From the NCBI GenBank assembly GCA_964036275.1, contig OZ038434.1, forward strand, positions 21,937,879 to 22,001,878: DNA of 64,000 nucleotides, written 5' to 3'. Under the pieces are notes generated by a model. The model was not told the DNA's origin. It saw only the letters and a program-made list of their open reading frames with translations, and searched no databases. The translations under genes were made by a program, and so were the position numbers. Of this stretch, positions 36,761-51,200 are shown one piece after another (the first letter of the stretch is position 1; each line of letters starts with the position of its first letter). The stretch comes from Litoditis marina. Lineage: Eukaryota; Nematoda; Chromadorea; Rhabditida; Rhabditidae.

Positions 36761-39700
36761 AACTTATACAGATAAGATGAACATTTTTAAGTTTCTACAC
36801 ATGAGAGGAGTTCAAAAATACCAAGTTTGAATACTAAATCTCACGTAGGGCGAAAATCGCAACTCCATTCACGTCAACTTGGGGGTGTTTTTGGTTAGCA
36901 CGGCCACTCAATTATTTCGGGACTGTTTCAACTTATGCAAATAAGATGAACATTTTTGAGTTTCTACACATGAGAGGAGTTCAAAAACACCAAGTTTGAA
37001 CACTAAATCCCACGTAGGGCGAAAATCGCAACTCCATTCACGTCAACTTGGGGGTGTTTTTGGTTAGCACGGCCACTCAATTATTTCGGGACTGTTTCAA
37101 CTTATACAAATAAGATGAACATTTTTAAGTTTCTACACCTGAGAGGAGTTCAAAAATACCAAGTTTGAATACTAAATCTCACGTACGGCGAAAATCGCAA
37201 CTCCATTCACGTCAACTTGGGGGTGTTTTTGGTTAGCACCGCCACTCAATTATTTCGGGACTGTTTCAACTTATGCAAATAAGATGAACATTTTTAAGTT
37301 TCTACACATGAGAGGAGTTCAAAAATACCAAGTTTGAACACTAAATCTCACGTAGGGCAAAAATCGCAACTCCATTCACGTCAATTTGGGGGTGTTTTTG
37401 GTTAGCACCGCCACTCAATTATTTCGGGACTGTTTCAACTTATGCTAATAAGATGAACATTTTTGAGTTTCTACACATGAGGGAGTTCAAAATTACCAAG
37501 TTTGAATACTAAATCTCACGTAGGGCGAAAATCGCAACTCCATTCACGTCAACTTGGGGGTGTTTTTGGTTAGCACCGCCACTCAATTATTTCGGGACTG
37601 TTTCAACTTATACAAATAAGATGAACATTTTTTAAGTTTCTACACATGAGAGGAGTTCAAAAATACCAAGTTTGAATACTAAATCTCACGTAGGGCGAAA
37701 ATCGCAACTCCATTCACGTCAACTTGGGGGTGTTTTTGGTTAGCACCGCCACTCAATTATTTCGGGACTGTTTCAACTTATACAAATAAGATGAACATTT
37801 TTAAGTTTCTACACATGAGAGGAGTTCAAAAATACCAAGTTTGAATACTAAATCTCACGTAGGGCGAAAATCGCAACTCCATTCACGTCAACTTGGGGGT
37901 GTTTTTGGTTAGCACGGCCACTCAATTATTTCGGGACTGTTTCAACTTATGCAAATAAGATGAACATTTTTAAGTTTCTACACATGAGAGGAGTTCAAAA
38001 TACCAAGTTTGAATACTAAATCTCACGTAGGGCAAAAATCGCAACTCCATTCACGTCAACTTGGGGGTGTTTTTGGTTAGCACGGCCACTCAATTATTTC
38101 GGGACTGTTTCAACTTATGCAAATAAGATGAACATTTTTGAGTTTCTACACATGAGAGGAGTTCAAAAACACCAAGTTTGAACACTAAATCCCACGTAGG
38201 GCGAAAATCGCAACTCCATTCACGTCAACTTGGGGGTGTTTTTGGTTAGCACGGCCACTCAATTATTTCGGGACTGTTTCAACTTATACAAATAAGATGA
38301 ACATTTTTAAGTTTCTACACCTGAGAGGAGTTCAAAAATACCAAGTTTGAATACTAAATCTCACGTACGGCGAAAATCGCAACTCCATTCACGTCAACTT
38401 GGGGGTGTTTTTGGTTAGCACCGCCACTCAATTATTTCGGGACTGTTTCAACTTATGCAAATAAGATGAACATTTTTAAGTTTCTACACATGAGAGGAGT
38501 TCAAAAATACCAAGTTTGAATACTAAATCTCACGTAGGGCGAAAATCGCAATTCCATTCACGTCAACTTGGGGGTGTTTTTGGTTAGCACCGCCACTCAA
38601 TTATTTCGGGACTGTTTCAACTTATACAGATAAGATGAACATTTTTAAGTTTCTACACATGAGAGGAGTTCAAAAATACCAAGTTTGAATACTAAATCTC
38701 ACGTAGGGCGAAAATCGCAACTCCATTCACGTCAACTTGGGGGTGTTTTTGGTTAGCACGGCCACTCAATTATTTCGGGACTGTTTCAACTTATGCAAAT
38801 AAGATGAACATTTTTGAGTTTCTACACATGAGAGGAGTTCAAAAACACCAAGTTTGAACACTAAATCCCACGTAGGGCGAAAATCGCAACTCCATTCACG
38901 TCAACTTGGGGGTGTTTTTGGTTAGCACGGCCACTCAATTATTTCGGGACTGTTTCAACTTATACAAATAAGATGAACATTTTTAAGTTTCTACACCTGA
39001 GAGGAGTTCAAAAATACCAAGTTTGAATACTAAATCTCACGTACGGCGAAAATCGCAACTCCATTCACGTCAACTTGGGGGTGTTTTTGGTTAGCACCGC
39101 CACTCAATTATTTCGGGACTGTTTCAACTTATGCAAATAAGATGAACATTTTTAAGTTTCTACACATGAGAGGAGTTCAAAAATACCAAGTTTGAATACT
39201 AAATCTCACGTAGGGCGAAAATCGCAATTCCATTCACGTCAACTTGGGGGTGTTTTTGGTTAGCACCGCCACTCAATTATTTCGGGACTGTTTCAACTTA
39301 TACAGATAAGATGAACATTTTTAAGTTTCTACACATGAGAGGAGTTCAAAAATACCAAGTTTGAATACTAAATCTCACGTAGGGCGAAAATCGCAACTCC
39401 ATTCACGTCAACTTGGGGGTGTTTTTGGTTAGCACGGCCACTCAATTATTTCGGGACTGTTTCAACTTATGCAAATAAGATGAACATTTTTAAGTTTCTA
39501 CACATGAGAGGAGTTCAAAAATACCAAGTTTGAATACTAAATCTCACGTAGGGCAAAAATCGAAACTCCATTCACGTCAATTTGGGGGTGTTTTTGGTTA
39601 GCACCGCCACTCAATTATTTCGGGACTGTTTCAACTTATACAAATAAGATGAACATTTTTAAGTTTCTACACATGAGAGGAGTTCAAAAATACCAAGTTT

Positions 39701-42700
39701 GAATACTAAATCTCACGTAGGGCGAAAATCGCAACTCCATTCACGTCAACTTGGGGGTGTTTTTGGTTAGCACGGCCACTCAATTATTTCGGGACTGTTT
39801 CAACTTATGCAAATAAGATGAACATTTTTGAGTTTCTACACATGAGAGGAGTTCAAAAACACCAAGTTTGAACACTAAATCCCACGTGGGGGAAAATCGC
39901 AACTCCATTCACGTCAACTTGGGGGTGTTTTTGGTTAGCACGGCCACTCAATTATTTCGGGACTGTTTCAACTTATACAAATAAGATGAACATTTTTAAG
40001 TTTCTACACATGAGAGGAGTTCAAAAATACCACGTTTGAATACTAAATCTCACGTAGGGCGAAAATCGCAACTCCATTCACGTCAATTTGGGGGTGTTTT
40101 TGGTTAGCACCGCCACTCAATTATTTCGGGACTGTTTCAACTTATACAAATAAGATGAACATTTTTAAGTTTCTACACATGAGAGGAGTTCAACAATACC
40201 AAGTTTGAATACTAAATCTCACGTAGGGCGAAAATCGCAACTCCATTCACGTCAACTTGGGGGTGTTTTTGGTTAGCACGGCCACTCAATTATTTCGGGA
40301 CTGTTTCAACTTATGCGAATAAGATGAACATTTTTGAGTTTCTACACATGAGAGGAGTTCAAAAACACCAAGTTTGAACACTAAATCCCACGTAGGGCGA
40401 AAATCGCAACACCATTCACGTCAACTTGGGGGTGTTTTTGGTTAGCACGGCCACTCAATTATTTCGGGACTGTTTCAACTTATACAAATAAGATGAACAT
40501 TTTTAAGTTTCTACACATGAGAGGAGTTCAAAAATACCAAGTTTGAATACTAAATCTCACGTACGGCGAAAATCGCAACTCCATTCACGTCAACTTGGGG
40601 GTGTTTTTGGTTAGCACGGCCACTCAATTATTTCGGGACTGTTTCAACTTATGCAAATAAGATGAACATTTTTGAGTTTCTACACATGAGAGGAGTTCAA
40701 AAACATCAAGTTTGAACACTAAATCCCACGTAGGGCGAAAATCGCAACTCCATTCACGTCAACTTGGGGGTGTTTTTGGTTAGCACGGCCACTCAATTAT
40801 TTCGGGACTGTTTCAACTTATACAAATAAGATGAACATTTTTAAGTTTCTACACATGAGAGGAGTTCAAAAATACCAAGTTTGAATACTAAATCTCACGT
40901 ACGGCGAAAATCGCAACTCCATTCACGTCAACTTGGGGGTGTTTTTGGTTAGCACCGCCACTCAATTATTTCGGGACTGTTTCAACTTATACAAATAAGA
41001 TGAACATTTTTAAGTTTCTACACATGAGAGGAGTTCAAAAATACCAAGTTTGAATACTAAATCTCACGTAGGGCGAAAATCGCAACTCCATTCACGTCAA
41101 CTTGGGGGTGTTTTTGGTTAGCACGGCCACTCAATTATTTCGGGACTGTTTTAACTTATGCGAATAAGATGAACATTTTTGAGTTTCTACACATGAGAGG
41201 AGTTCAAAAACACCAAGTTTGAACACTAAATCCCACGTAGGGCGAAAATCGCAACACCATTCACGTCAACTTGGGGGTGTTTTTGGTTAGCACGGCCACT
41301 CAATTATTTCGGGACTGTTTCAACTTATACAAATAAGATGAACATTTTTAAGTTTCTACACATGAGAGGAGTTCAAAAATACCAAGTTTGAATACTAAAT
41401 CTCACGTACGGCGAAAATCGCAACTCCATTCACGTCAACTTGGGGGTGTTTTTGGTTAGCACGGCCACTCAATTATTTCGGGACTGTTTCAACTTATGCA
41501 AATAAGATGAACATTTTTGAGTTTCTACACATGAGAGGAGTTCAAAAACACCAAGTTTGAACACTAAATCCCACGTAGGGCGAAAATCGCAACTCCATTC
41601 ACGTCAACTTGGGGGTGTTTTTGGTTAGCACGGCCACTCAATTATTTCGGGACTGTTTCAACTTATACAAATAAGATGAACATTTTTAAGTTTCTACACA
41701 TGAGAGGAGTTCAAAAATACCAAGTTTGAATACTAAATCTCACGTACGGCGAAAATCGCAACTCCATTCACGTCAACTTGGGGGTGTTTTTGGTTAGCAC
41801 CGCCACTCAATTATTTCGGGACTGTTTCAACTTATGCAAATAAGATGAACATTTTTAAGTTTCTACACATGAGAGGAGTTCAAAAATACCAAGTTTGAAT
41901 ACTAAATCTCACGTAGGGCGAAAATCGCAACTCCATTCACGTCAACTTGGGGGTGTTTTTGGTTAGCACGGCCACTCAATTATTTCGGGACTGTTTCAAC
42001 TTATGCGAATAAGATGAACATTTTTGAATTTCTACACATGAGAGGAGTTCAAAAACACCAAGTTTGAACACTAAATCCCACGTAGGGCGAAAATCGCAAC
42101 ACCATTCACGTCAACTTGGGGGTGTTTTTGGTTAGCACGGCCACTCAATTATTTCGGGACTGTTTCAACTTATGCGAATAAGATGAACATTTTTGAGTTT
42201 CTACACATGAGAGGAGTTCAAAAATACCAAGTTTGAACACTAAATCCCACGTAGGGCGAAAATCGCAACACCATTCACGTCAACTTGGGGGTGTTTTTGG
42301 TTAGCACCGCCACTCAATTATTTCGGGACTGTTTCAACTTATGCAAATAAGATGAACATTTTTAAGTTTCTACACATGAGAGGAGTTCAAAAATACCAAG
42401 TTTGAATACTAAATCTCACGTAGGGCGAAAATCGCAACTCCATTCACGTCAACTTGGGGGTGTTTTTGGTTAGCACGGCCACTCAATTATTTCGGGACTG
42501 TTTCAACTTATGCGAATAAGATGAACATTTTTGAATTTCTACACATGAGAGGAGTTCAAAAACACCAAGTTTGAACACTAAATCCCACGTAGGGCGAAAA
42601 TCGCAACACCATTCACGTCAACTTGGGGGTGTTTTTGGTTAGCACGGCCACTCAATTATTTCGGGACTGTTTCAACTTATGCGAATAAGATGAACATTTT

Positions 42701-42765
42701 TGAGTTTCTACACATGAGAGGAGTTCAAAAATACCAAGTTTGAATACTAAATCTCACGTACGGCG

Positions 42766-44376
42766 AAAATCGCAACTCCATTCACGTCAACTTGGGGGTG
42801 TTTTTGGTTAGCACGGCCACTCAATTATTTCGGGACTGTTTCAACTTATACAAATAAGATGAACATTTTTAAGTTTCTACACATGAGAGGAGTTCAAAAA
42901 TACCAAGTTTGAATACTAAATCTCACGTACGGCGAAAATCGCAACTCCATTCACGTCAACTTGGGGGTGTTTTTGGTTAGCACGGCCACTCAATTATTTC
43001 GGGACTGTTTCAACTTATGCAAATAAGATGAACATTTTTAAGTTTCTACACATGAGAGGAGTTCAAAAATACCAAGTTTGAATACTAAATCTCACGTACG
43101 GCGAAAATCGCAACTCCATTCACGTCAACTTGGGGGTGTTTTTGGTTAGCACCGCCACTCAATTATTTCGGGACTGTTTCAACTTATGCAAATAAGATGA
43201 ACATTTTTAAGTTCCTACACATGAGAGGAGTTCAAAAATACCAAGATTGAATACTAAATCTCACGTACGGCGAAAATCGCAACTCCATTCACGTCAACTT
43301 GGGGGTGTTTTTGGTTAGCACCGCCACTCAATTATTTCGGGACTGTTTCAACTTATACAGATAAGATGAACATTTTTAAGTTTCTACACATGAGAGGAGT
43401 TCAAAAATACCAAGTTTGAATACTAAATCTCACGTAGAGCAAAAATCACAACTCCATTCACGTCAACTTGGGGGTGTTTTTGGTTAGCACCGCCACTCAA
43501 TTATTTCGGGACTCAATTATTTTGCGATTTTCGCCCTACGTGAGACTTAGTATTCAAACTTGGTATTTTTGAACTCCTCTCATGTGTAGAAACTTAAAAA
43601 TGTTCATCTTATTTGTATAAGTTGAAACAGTCCCGAAATAATTGAGTGGCGGTGCTAACCAAAAACACCCCCAAGTTGACGTGAATGGAGTTGTGATTTT
43701 TGCTCTACGTGAGATTTAGTATTCAAACTTGGTATTTTTGAACTCCTCTCATGTGTAGAAACTTAAAAATGTTCATCTTATCTGTATAAGTTGAAACAGT
43801 CCCGAAATAATTGAGTGGCGGTGCTAACCAAAAACACCCCCAAGTTGACGTGAATGGAGTTGCGATTTTCGCCGTACGTGAGATTTAGTATTCAATCTTG
43901 GTATTTTTGAACTCCTCTCATGTGTAGGAACTTAAAAATGTTCATCTTATTTGCATAAGTTGAAACAGTCCCGAAATAATTGAGTGGCGGTGCTAACCAA
44001 AAACACCCCCAAGTTGACGTGAATGGAGTTGCGATTTTCGCCGTACGTGAGATTTAGTATTCAAACTTGGTATTTTTGAACTCCTCTCATGTGTAGAAAC
44101 TTAAAAATGTTCATCTTATTTGCATAAGTTGAAACAGTCCCGAAATAATTGAGTGGCCGTGCTAACCAAAAACACCCCCAAGTTGACGTGAATGGAGTTG
44201 CGATTTTCGCCGTACGTGAGATTTAGTATTCAAACTTGGTATTTTTGAACTCCTCTCATGTGTAGAAACTTAAAAATGTTCATCTTATTTGTATAAGTTG
44301 AAACAGTCCCGAAATAATTGAGTGGCCGTGCTAACCAAAAACACCCCCAAGTTGACGTGAATGGAGTTGCGATTTT
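42766..44376. repeat. Satellite palindrome with arms of about 0.75 kb, centre near 43571
   Basis: The left arm (about 42766-43513) and right arm (about 43629-44376) are reverse complements, with paired positions summing to 87142. Rare marker variants match in order: CACGTAGAGCAAAAATCAC at 43431 with its complement ending at 43711, CCAAGATTG at 43241 with its complement ending at 43901, plus GTTCCTACAC and ACAGATAAG with their complements. The 115-bp centre (43514-43628) is part of a reverse-oriented unit. Beyond the arms the unit variants no longer mirror one another. Confidence 0.8.
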
Positions 44377-47300
44377 CGCCCTACGTGGGATTTAGTGTTT
44401 AAACTTGGTGTTTTTGAACTCCTCTCATGTGTAGAAACTCAAAAATGTTCATCTTATTTGCATAAGTTGAAACAGTCCCGAAATAATTGAGTGGCCGTGC
44501 TAACCAAAAACACCCCCAAGTTGACGTGAATGGAGTTGCGATTTTCGCCCTACGTGGGATTTAGTGTTTAAACTTGGTGTTTTTGAACTCCTCTCATGTG
44601 TAGAAACTCAAAAATGTTCATCTTATTTGCATAAGTTGAAACAGTCCCGAAATAATTGAGTGGCCGTGCTAACCAAAAACACCCCCAAGTTGACGTGAAT
44701 GGAGTTGCGATTTTCGCCGTACGTGAGATTTAGTATTCAAACTTGGTATTTTTGAACTCCTCTCATGTGTAGAAACTTAAAAATGTTCATCTTATTTGTA
44801 TAAGTTGAAACAGTCCCGAAATAATTGAGTGGCCGTGCTAACCAAAAACACCCCCAAGTTGACGTGAATGGAGTTGCGATTTTCGCCCTACGTGGGATTT
44901 AGTGTTCAAACTTGGTGTTTTTGAACTCCTCTCATGTGTAGAAACTCAAAAATGTTCATCTTATTCGCATAAGTTGAAACAGTCCCGAAATAATTGAGTG
45001 GCCGTGCTAACCAAAAACACCCCCAAGTTGACGTGAATGGAGTTGCGATTTTCGCCCTACGTGAGATTTAGTATTCAAACTTGGTATTTTTGAACTCCTC
45101 TCATGTGTAGAAACTTAAAAATGTTCATCTTATTTGTATAAGTTGAAACAGTCCCGAAATAATTGAGTGGCGGTGCTAACCAAAAACACCCCCAAATTGA
45201 CGTGAATGGAGTTGCGATTTTCGCCCTACGTGAGATTTAGTATTCAAACGTGGTATTTTTGAACTCCTCTCATGTGTAGAAACTTAAAAATGTGCATCTT
45301 ATTAGCATAAGTTGAAACAGTCCCGAAATAATTGAGTAGCGGTGCTAACCAAAAACACCCCCAAGTTGACGTGAATGGAGTTGCGATTTTCGCCCTACGT
45401 GAGATTTAGTGTTCAAACTTGGTATTTTTGAACTCCTCTCATGTGTAGAAACTCGTAAATGTTCATCTTATTAGCATAAGTTGAAACAGTCCCGAAATAA
45501 TTGAGTGGCGGTGCTAACCAAAAACACCCCCAATTTGACGTGAATGGAGTTGCGATTTTCGCCCTACGTGGGATTTAGTGTTCAAACTTGGTATTTTTGA
45601 ACTTCTCTCATGTGTAGAAACTCAAAAATGTTCATCTTATTAGCATAAGTTGAAACAGTCCCGAAATAATTGAGTGGCGGTGCTAACCAAAAACACCCCC
45701 AAGTTGACGTGAATGGAGTTGCGATTTTCGCCCTACGTGGGATTTAGTGTTCAAACTTGGTATTTTTGAACTCCTCTCATGTGTAGAAACGTGAATGGAG
45801 TTGCGATTTTCGCCCTACGTGAGATTTAGTGTTCAAACTTGGTATTTTTGAACTCCTCTCATGTGTAGAAACTTAAAAATGTTTATCTTATTAGCATAAG
45901 TTGAAACAGTCCCGAAATAATTGAGTGGCGGTGCTAACCAAAAACACCCCCAAGTTGACGTGAATGGAGTTGCGATTTTCGCCCTACGCGAGATTTAGTG
46001 TTCAAACTTGGTATTTTTGAACTCCTCTCATGTGTAGAAACTTAAAAATGTTCATCTTATTAGCATAAGTTGAAACAGTCCCGAAATAATTGAGTGGCGG
46101 TGCTAACCAAAAACACCCCCAAATTGACGTGAATGGAGTTGCGATTTTTGCCCTACGTGAGATTTAGTGTTCAAACTTGGTATTTTTGAACTCCCCTCAT
46201 GTGTAGAAACTCAAAAATGTTCATCTTATTTGTATAAGTTGAAACAGTCCCGAAATAATTGAGTGGCCGTGCTAACCAAAAACACCCCCAAGTTGACGTG
46301 AATGGAGTTGCGATTTTCGCCCTACGTGGGATTTAGTGTTCAAACTTGGTGTTTTTGAACTCCTCTCATGTGTAGAAACTCAAAAATGTTCATCTTATTT
46401 GCATAAGTTGAAACAGTCCCGAAATAATTGAGTGGCCGTGCTAACCAAAAACACCCCCAAGTTGACGTGAATGGAGTTGCGATTTTCGCCGTACGTGAGA
46501 TTTAGTATTCAAACTTGGTATTTTTGAACTCCTCTCATGTGTAGAAACTTAAAAATGTTCATCTTATTTGTATAAGTTGAAACAGTCCCGAAATAATTGA
46601 GTGGCCGTGCTAACCAAAAACACCCCCAAGTTGACGTGAATGGTGTTGCGATTTTCGCCCTACGTGGGATTTAGTGTTCAAACTTGGTGTTTTTGAACTC
46701 CTCTCATGTGTAGAAACTCAAAAATGTTCATCTTATTCGCATAAGTTGAAACAGTCCCGAAATAATTGAGTGGCCGTGCTAACCAAAAACACCCCCAAGT
46801 TGACGTGAATGGAGTTGCGATTTTCGCCCTACGTGGGATTTAGTGTTCAAACTTGGTGTTTTTGAACTCCTCTCATGTGTAGAAACTCAAAAATGTTCAT
46901 CTTATTTGCATAAGTTGAAACAGTCCCGAAATAATTGAGTGGCCGTGCTAACCAAAAACACCCCCAAGTTGACGTGAATGGAGTTGCGATTTTCGCCGTA
47001 CGTGAGATTTAGTATTCAAACTTGGTATTTTTGAACTCCTCTCATGTGTAGAAACTTAAAAATGTTCATCTTATTTGTATAAGTTGAAACAGTCCCGAAA
47101 TAATTGAGTGGCCGTGCTAACCAAAAACACCCCCAAGTTGACGTGAATGGTGTTGCGATTTTCGCCCTACGTGGGATTTAGTGTTCAAACTTGGTGTTTT
47201 TGAACTCCTCTCATGTGTAGAAACTCAAAAATGTTCATCTTATTCGCATAAGTTGAAACAGTCCCGAAATAATTGAGTGGCCGTGCCCAAAAACACCCCC

Positions 47301-48240
47301 AAGTTGACGTGAATGGTGTTGCGATTTTCGCCCTACGTGGGATTTAGTGTTCAAACTTGGTGTTTTTGAACTCCTCTCATGTGTAGAAATTCAAAAATGT
47401 TCATCTTATTCGCATAAGTTGAAACAGTCCCGAAATAATTGAGTGGCCGTGCTAACCAAAAACACCCCCAAGTTGACGTGAATGGAGTTGCGATTTTCGC
47501 CCTACGTGAGATTTAGTATTCAAACTTGGTATTTTTGAACTCCTCTCATGTGTAGAAACTTAAAAATGTTCATCTTATTTGTATAAGTTGAAACAGTCCC
47601 GAAATAATTGAGTGGCCGTGCTAACCAAAAACACCCCCAAGTTGACGTGAATGGTGTTGCGATTTTCGCCCTACGTGGGATTTAGTGTTCAAACTTGGTG
47701 TTTTTGAACTCCTCTCATGTGTAGAAACTCAAAAATGTTCATCTTATTCGCATAAGTTGAAACAGTCCCGAAATAATTGAGTGGCCGTGCCCAAAAACAC
47801 CCCCAAGTTGACGTGAATGGTGTTGCGATTTTCGCCCTACGTGGGATTTAGTGTTCAAACTTGGTGTTTTTGAACTCCTCTCATGTGTAGAAATTCAAAA
47901 ATGTTCATCTTATTCGCATAAGTTGAAACAGTCCCGAAATAATTGAGTGGCCGTGCTAACCAAAAACACCCCCAAGTTGACGTGAATGGAGTTGCGATTT
48001 TCGCCCTACGTGAGATTTAGTATTCAAACTTGGTATTTTTGAACTCCTCTCATGTGTAGAAACTTAAAAATGTTCATCTTATTTGCATAAGTTGAAACAG
48101 TCCCGAAATAATTGAGTGGCGGTGCTAACCAAAAACACCCCCAAGTTGACGTGAATGGAGTTGCGATTTTCGCCGTACGTGAGATTTAGTATTCAAACTT
48201 GGTATTTTTGAACTCCTCTCATGTGTAGAAACTTAAAAAT
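43514..48240 (-). repeat. Satellite of about 169 bp, inverted block 1
   Basis: The same satellite reads on the minus strand; landmarks appear as CGCCCTACGTGAGATTTAG, CTCATGTGTAGAAAC and GTTGAAACAGTCCCG. It starts after CGGGACT at 43513 and ends at ACTTAAAAAT (48240), about 28 units. Two units share a 4-bp deletion (GCCGTGCCCAAAAAC) near 47285 and 47788. One truncated unit (GTAGAAACGTGAATGG at about 45785) is also seen in forward orientation elsewhere. Confidence 0.95.
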
Positions 48241-51200
48241 CTCCATTCACGTCAACTTGGGGGTGTTTTTGGTTAGCACCGCCACTCAATTATTTCGGGA
48301 CTGTTTCAACTTATGCTAATAAGACGAACATTTTTGAGTTTCTACACATGAGGGGAGTTCAAAAATACCAAGTTTGAACACTAAATCTCACGTAGGGCAA
48401 AAATCGCAACTCCATTCACGTCAATTTGGGGGTGTTTTTGGTTAGCACCGCCACTCAATTATTTCGGGACTGTTTCAACTTATGCAAATAAGATGAACAT
48501 TTTTGAGTTTCTACACATGAGAGGAGTTCAAAAATACCAAGTTTGAATACTAAATCTCACGTAGGGCGAAAATCGCAACTCCATTCACGTCAACTTGGGG
48601 GTGTTTTTGGTTAGCACCGCCACTCAATTATTTCGGGACTGTTTCAACTTATGCAAATAAGATGAACATTTTAAGTTTCTACACATGAGAGGAGTTCAAA
48701 AATACCAAGTTTGAATACTAAATCTCACGTAGGGCAAAAATCGCAACTCCATTCACGTCAATTTGGGGGTGTTTTTGGTTAGCACCGCCACTCAATTATT
48801 TCGGGACTGTTTCAACTTATACAAATAAGATGAACATTTTTAAGTTTCTACACATGAGAGGAGTTCAAAAATACCAAGTTTGAATACTAAATCTCACGTA
48901 GGGCGAAAATCGCAACTCCATTCACGTCAACTTGGGGGTGTTTTTGGTTAGCACGGCCACTCAATTATTTCGGGACTGTTTCAACTTATGCAAATAAGAT
49001 GAACATTTTTGAGTTTCTACACATGAGAGGAGTTCAAAAACACCAAGTTTGAACACTAAATCCCACGTAGGGCGAAAATCGCAACTCCATTCACGTCAAC
49101 TTGGGGGTGTTTTTGGTTAGCACGGCCACTCAATTATTTCGGGACTGTTTAAACTTATACAAAAAAGATGAACATTTTTAAGTTTCTACACATGAGAGGA
49201 GTTCAAAAACACCAAGTTTGAATACTAAATCTCACGTAGGGCGAAAATCGCAACTCCATTCACGTCAACTTGGGGGTGTTTTTGGTTAGCACCGCCACTC
49301 AATTATTTCGGGACTGTTTCAACTTATGCAAATAAGATGAACATTTTTAAGTTTCTACACATGAGAGGAGTTCAAAAATACCAAGTTTGAATACTAAATC
49401 TCACGTAGGGCAAAAATCGCAACTCCATTCACGTCAATTTGGGGGTGTTTTTGGTTAGCACCGCCACTCAATTATTTCGGGACTGTTTCAACTTATACAA
49501 ATAAGATGAACATTTTTGAGTTTCTACACATGAGAGGAGTTCAAAAATACCAAGTTTGAATACTAAATCTCACGTAGGGCGAAAATCGCAACTCCATTCA
49601 CGTCAACTTGGGGGTGTTTTTGGTTAGCACCGCCACTCAATTATTTCGGGACTGTTTCAACTTATACAAATAAGATGAACATTTTTAAGTTTCTACACAT
49701 GAGAGGAGTTCAAAAATACCAAGTTTGAATACTAAATCTCACGTAGGGCGAAAATCGCAACTCCATTCACGTCAACTTGGGGGTGTTTTTGGTTAGCACG
49801 GCCACTCAATTATTTCGGGACTGTTTCAACTTATGCAAATAAGATGAACATTTTTGAGTTTCTACACATGAGAGGAGTTCAAAAACACCAAGTTTGAACA
49901 CTAAATCCCACGTAGGGCGAAAATCGCAACTCCATTCACGTCAACTTGGGGGTGTTTTTGGTTAGCACGGCCACTCAATTATTTCGGGACTGTTTAAACT
50001 TATACAAAAAAGATGAACATTTTTAAGTTTCTACACATGAGAGGAGTTCAAAAATACCACGTTTGAATACTAAATCTCACGTAGGGCGAAAATCGCAACT
50101 CCATTCACGTCAATTTGGGGGTGTTTTTGGTTTGCACCGCCACTCAATTATTTCGGGACTGTTTCAACTTATACAAATAAGATGAACATTTTTAAGTTTC
50201 TACACATGAGAGAAGTTCAAAAATACCAAGTTTGAATACTAAATCTCACGTAGGGCGAAAATCGCAACTCCATTCACGTCAACTTGGGGGTGTTTTTGGT
50301 TAGCACGGCCACTCAATTATTTCGGGACTGTTTCAACTTATGCAAATAAAATGAACATTTTTGAGTTTCTACACATGAGAGGAGTTCAAAAACACCAAGT
50401 TTGAACACTAAATCCCACGTAGGGCGAAAATCGCAACTCCATTCACGTCAACTTGGGGGTGTTTTTGGTTAGCACGGCCACTCAATTATTTCGGGACTGT
50501 TTCAACTTATACAAATAAGATGAACATTTTTAAGTTTCTACACATGAGAGGAGTTCAAAAATACCAAGTTTGAATACTAAATCTCACGTACGGCGAAAAT
50601 CGCAACTCCATTCACGTCAACTTGGGGGTGTTTTTGGTTAGCACCGCCACTCAATTATTTCGGGACTGTTTCAACTTATGCAAATAAGATGAACATTTTT
50701 AAGTTTCTACACATGAGAGGAGTTCAAAAATACCAAGTTTGAATACTAAATCTCACGTAGGGCGAAAATCGCAACTCCATTCACGTCAACTTGGGGGTGT
50801 TTTTGGTTAGCACCGCCACTCAATTATTTCGGGACTGTTTCAACTTATACAGATAAGATGAACATTTTTAAGTTTCTACACATGAGAGGAGTTCAAAAAT
50901 ACCAAGTTTGAATACTAAATCTCACGTAGGGCGAAAATCGCAACTCCATTCACGTCAACTTGGGGGTGTTTTTGGTTAGCACGGCCACTCAATTATTTCG
51001 GGACTGTTTCAACTTATGCAAATAAGATGAACATTTTTAAGTTTCTACACATGAGAGGAGTTCAAAAATACCAAGTTTGAATACTAAATCTCACGTAGGG
51101 CAAAAATCGCAACTCCATTCACGTCAATTTGGGGGTGTTTTTGGTTAGCACCGCCACTCAATTATTTCGGGACTGTTTCAACTTATACAAATAAGATGAA

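Larger units (their letters stand above)
10943..43513 (+). repeat. Satellite of about 169 bp, forward block 1
   Basis: GTTTCTACACATGAG recurs at 10946, 11115, 11284, 11453 and 11622, a step of 169 bp, and continues to 43513, about 190 units by length. Landmarks in order within a unit are GTTTCTACACATGAGAGG, TTCAAAAATACCAAGTTTG, CTCACGTAGGGCGAAAATCG, CCATTCACGTCAACTTGG, GGTTAGCACCGCCACTC, TTCGGGACTGTTTCAAC and ATGCAAATAAGATGAAC. Units are very similar and are told apart by a few variable sites: GTAGGGCG/GTACGGCG/GTAGGGCAA, CAACTT/CAATTT, ACCGCC/ACGGCC, GAATAC/GAACAC, TTTAAG/TTTGAG and the ATGCAAAT site. No reading frame is supported. Confidence 0.98.
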
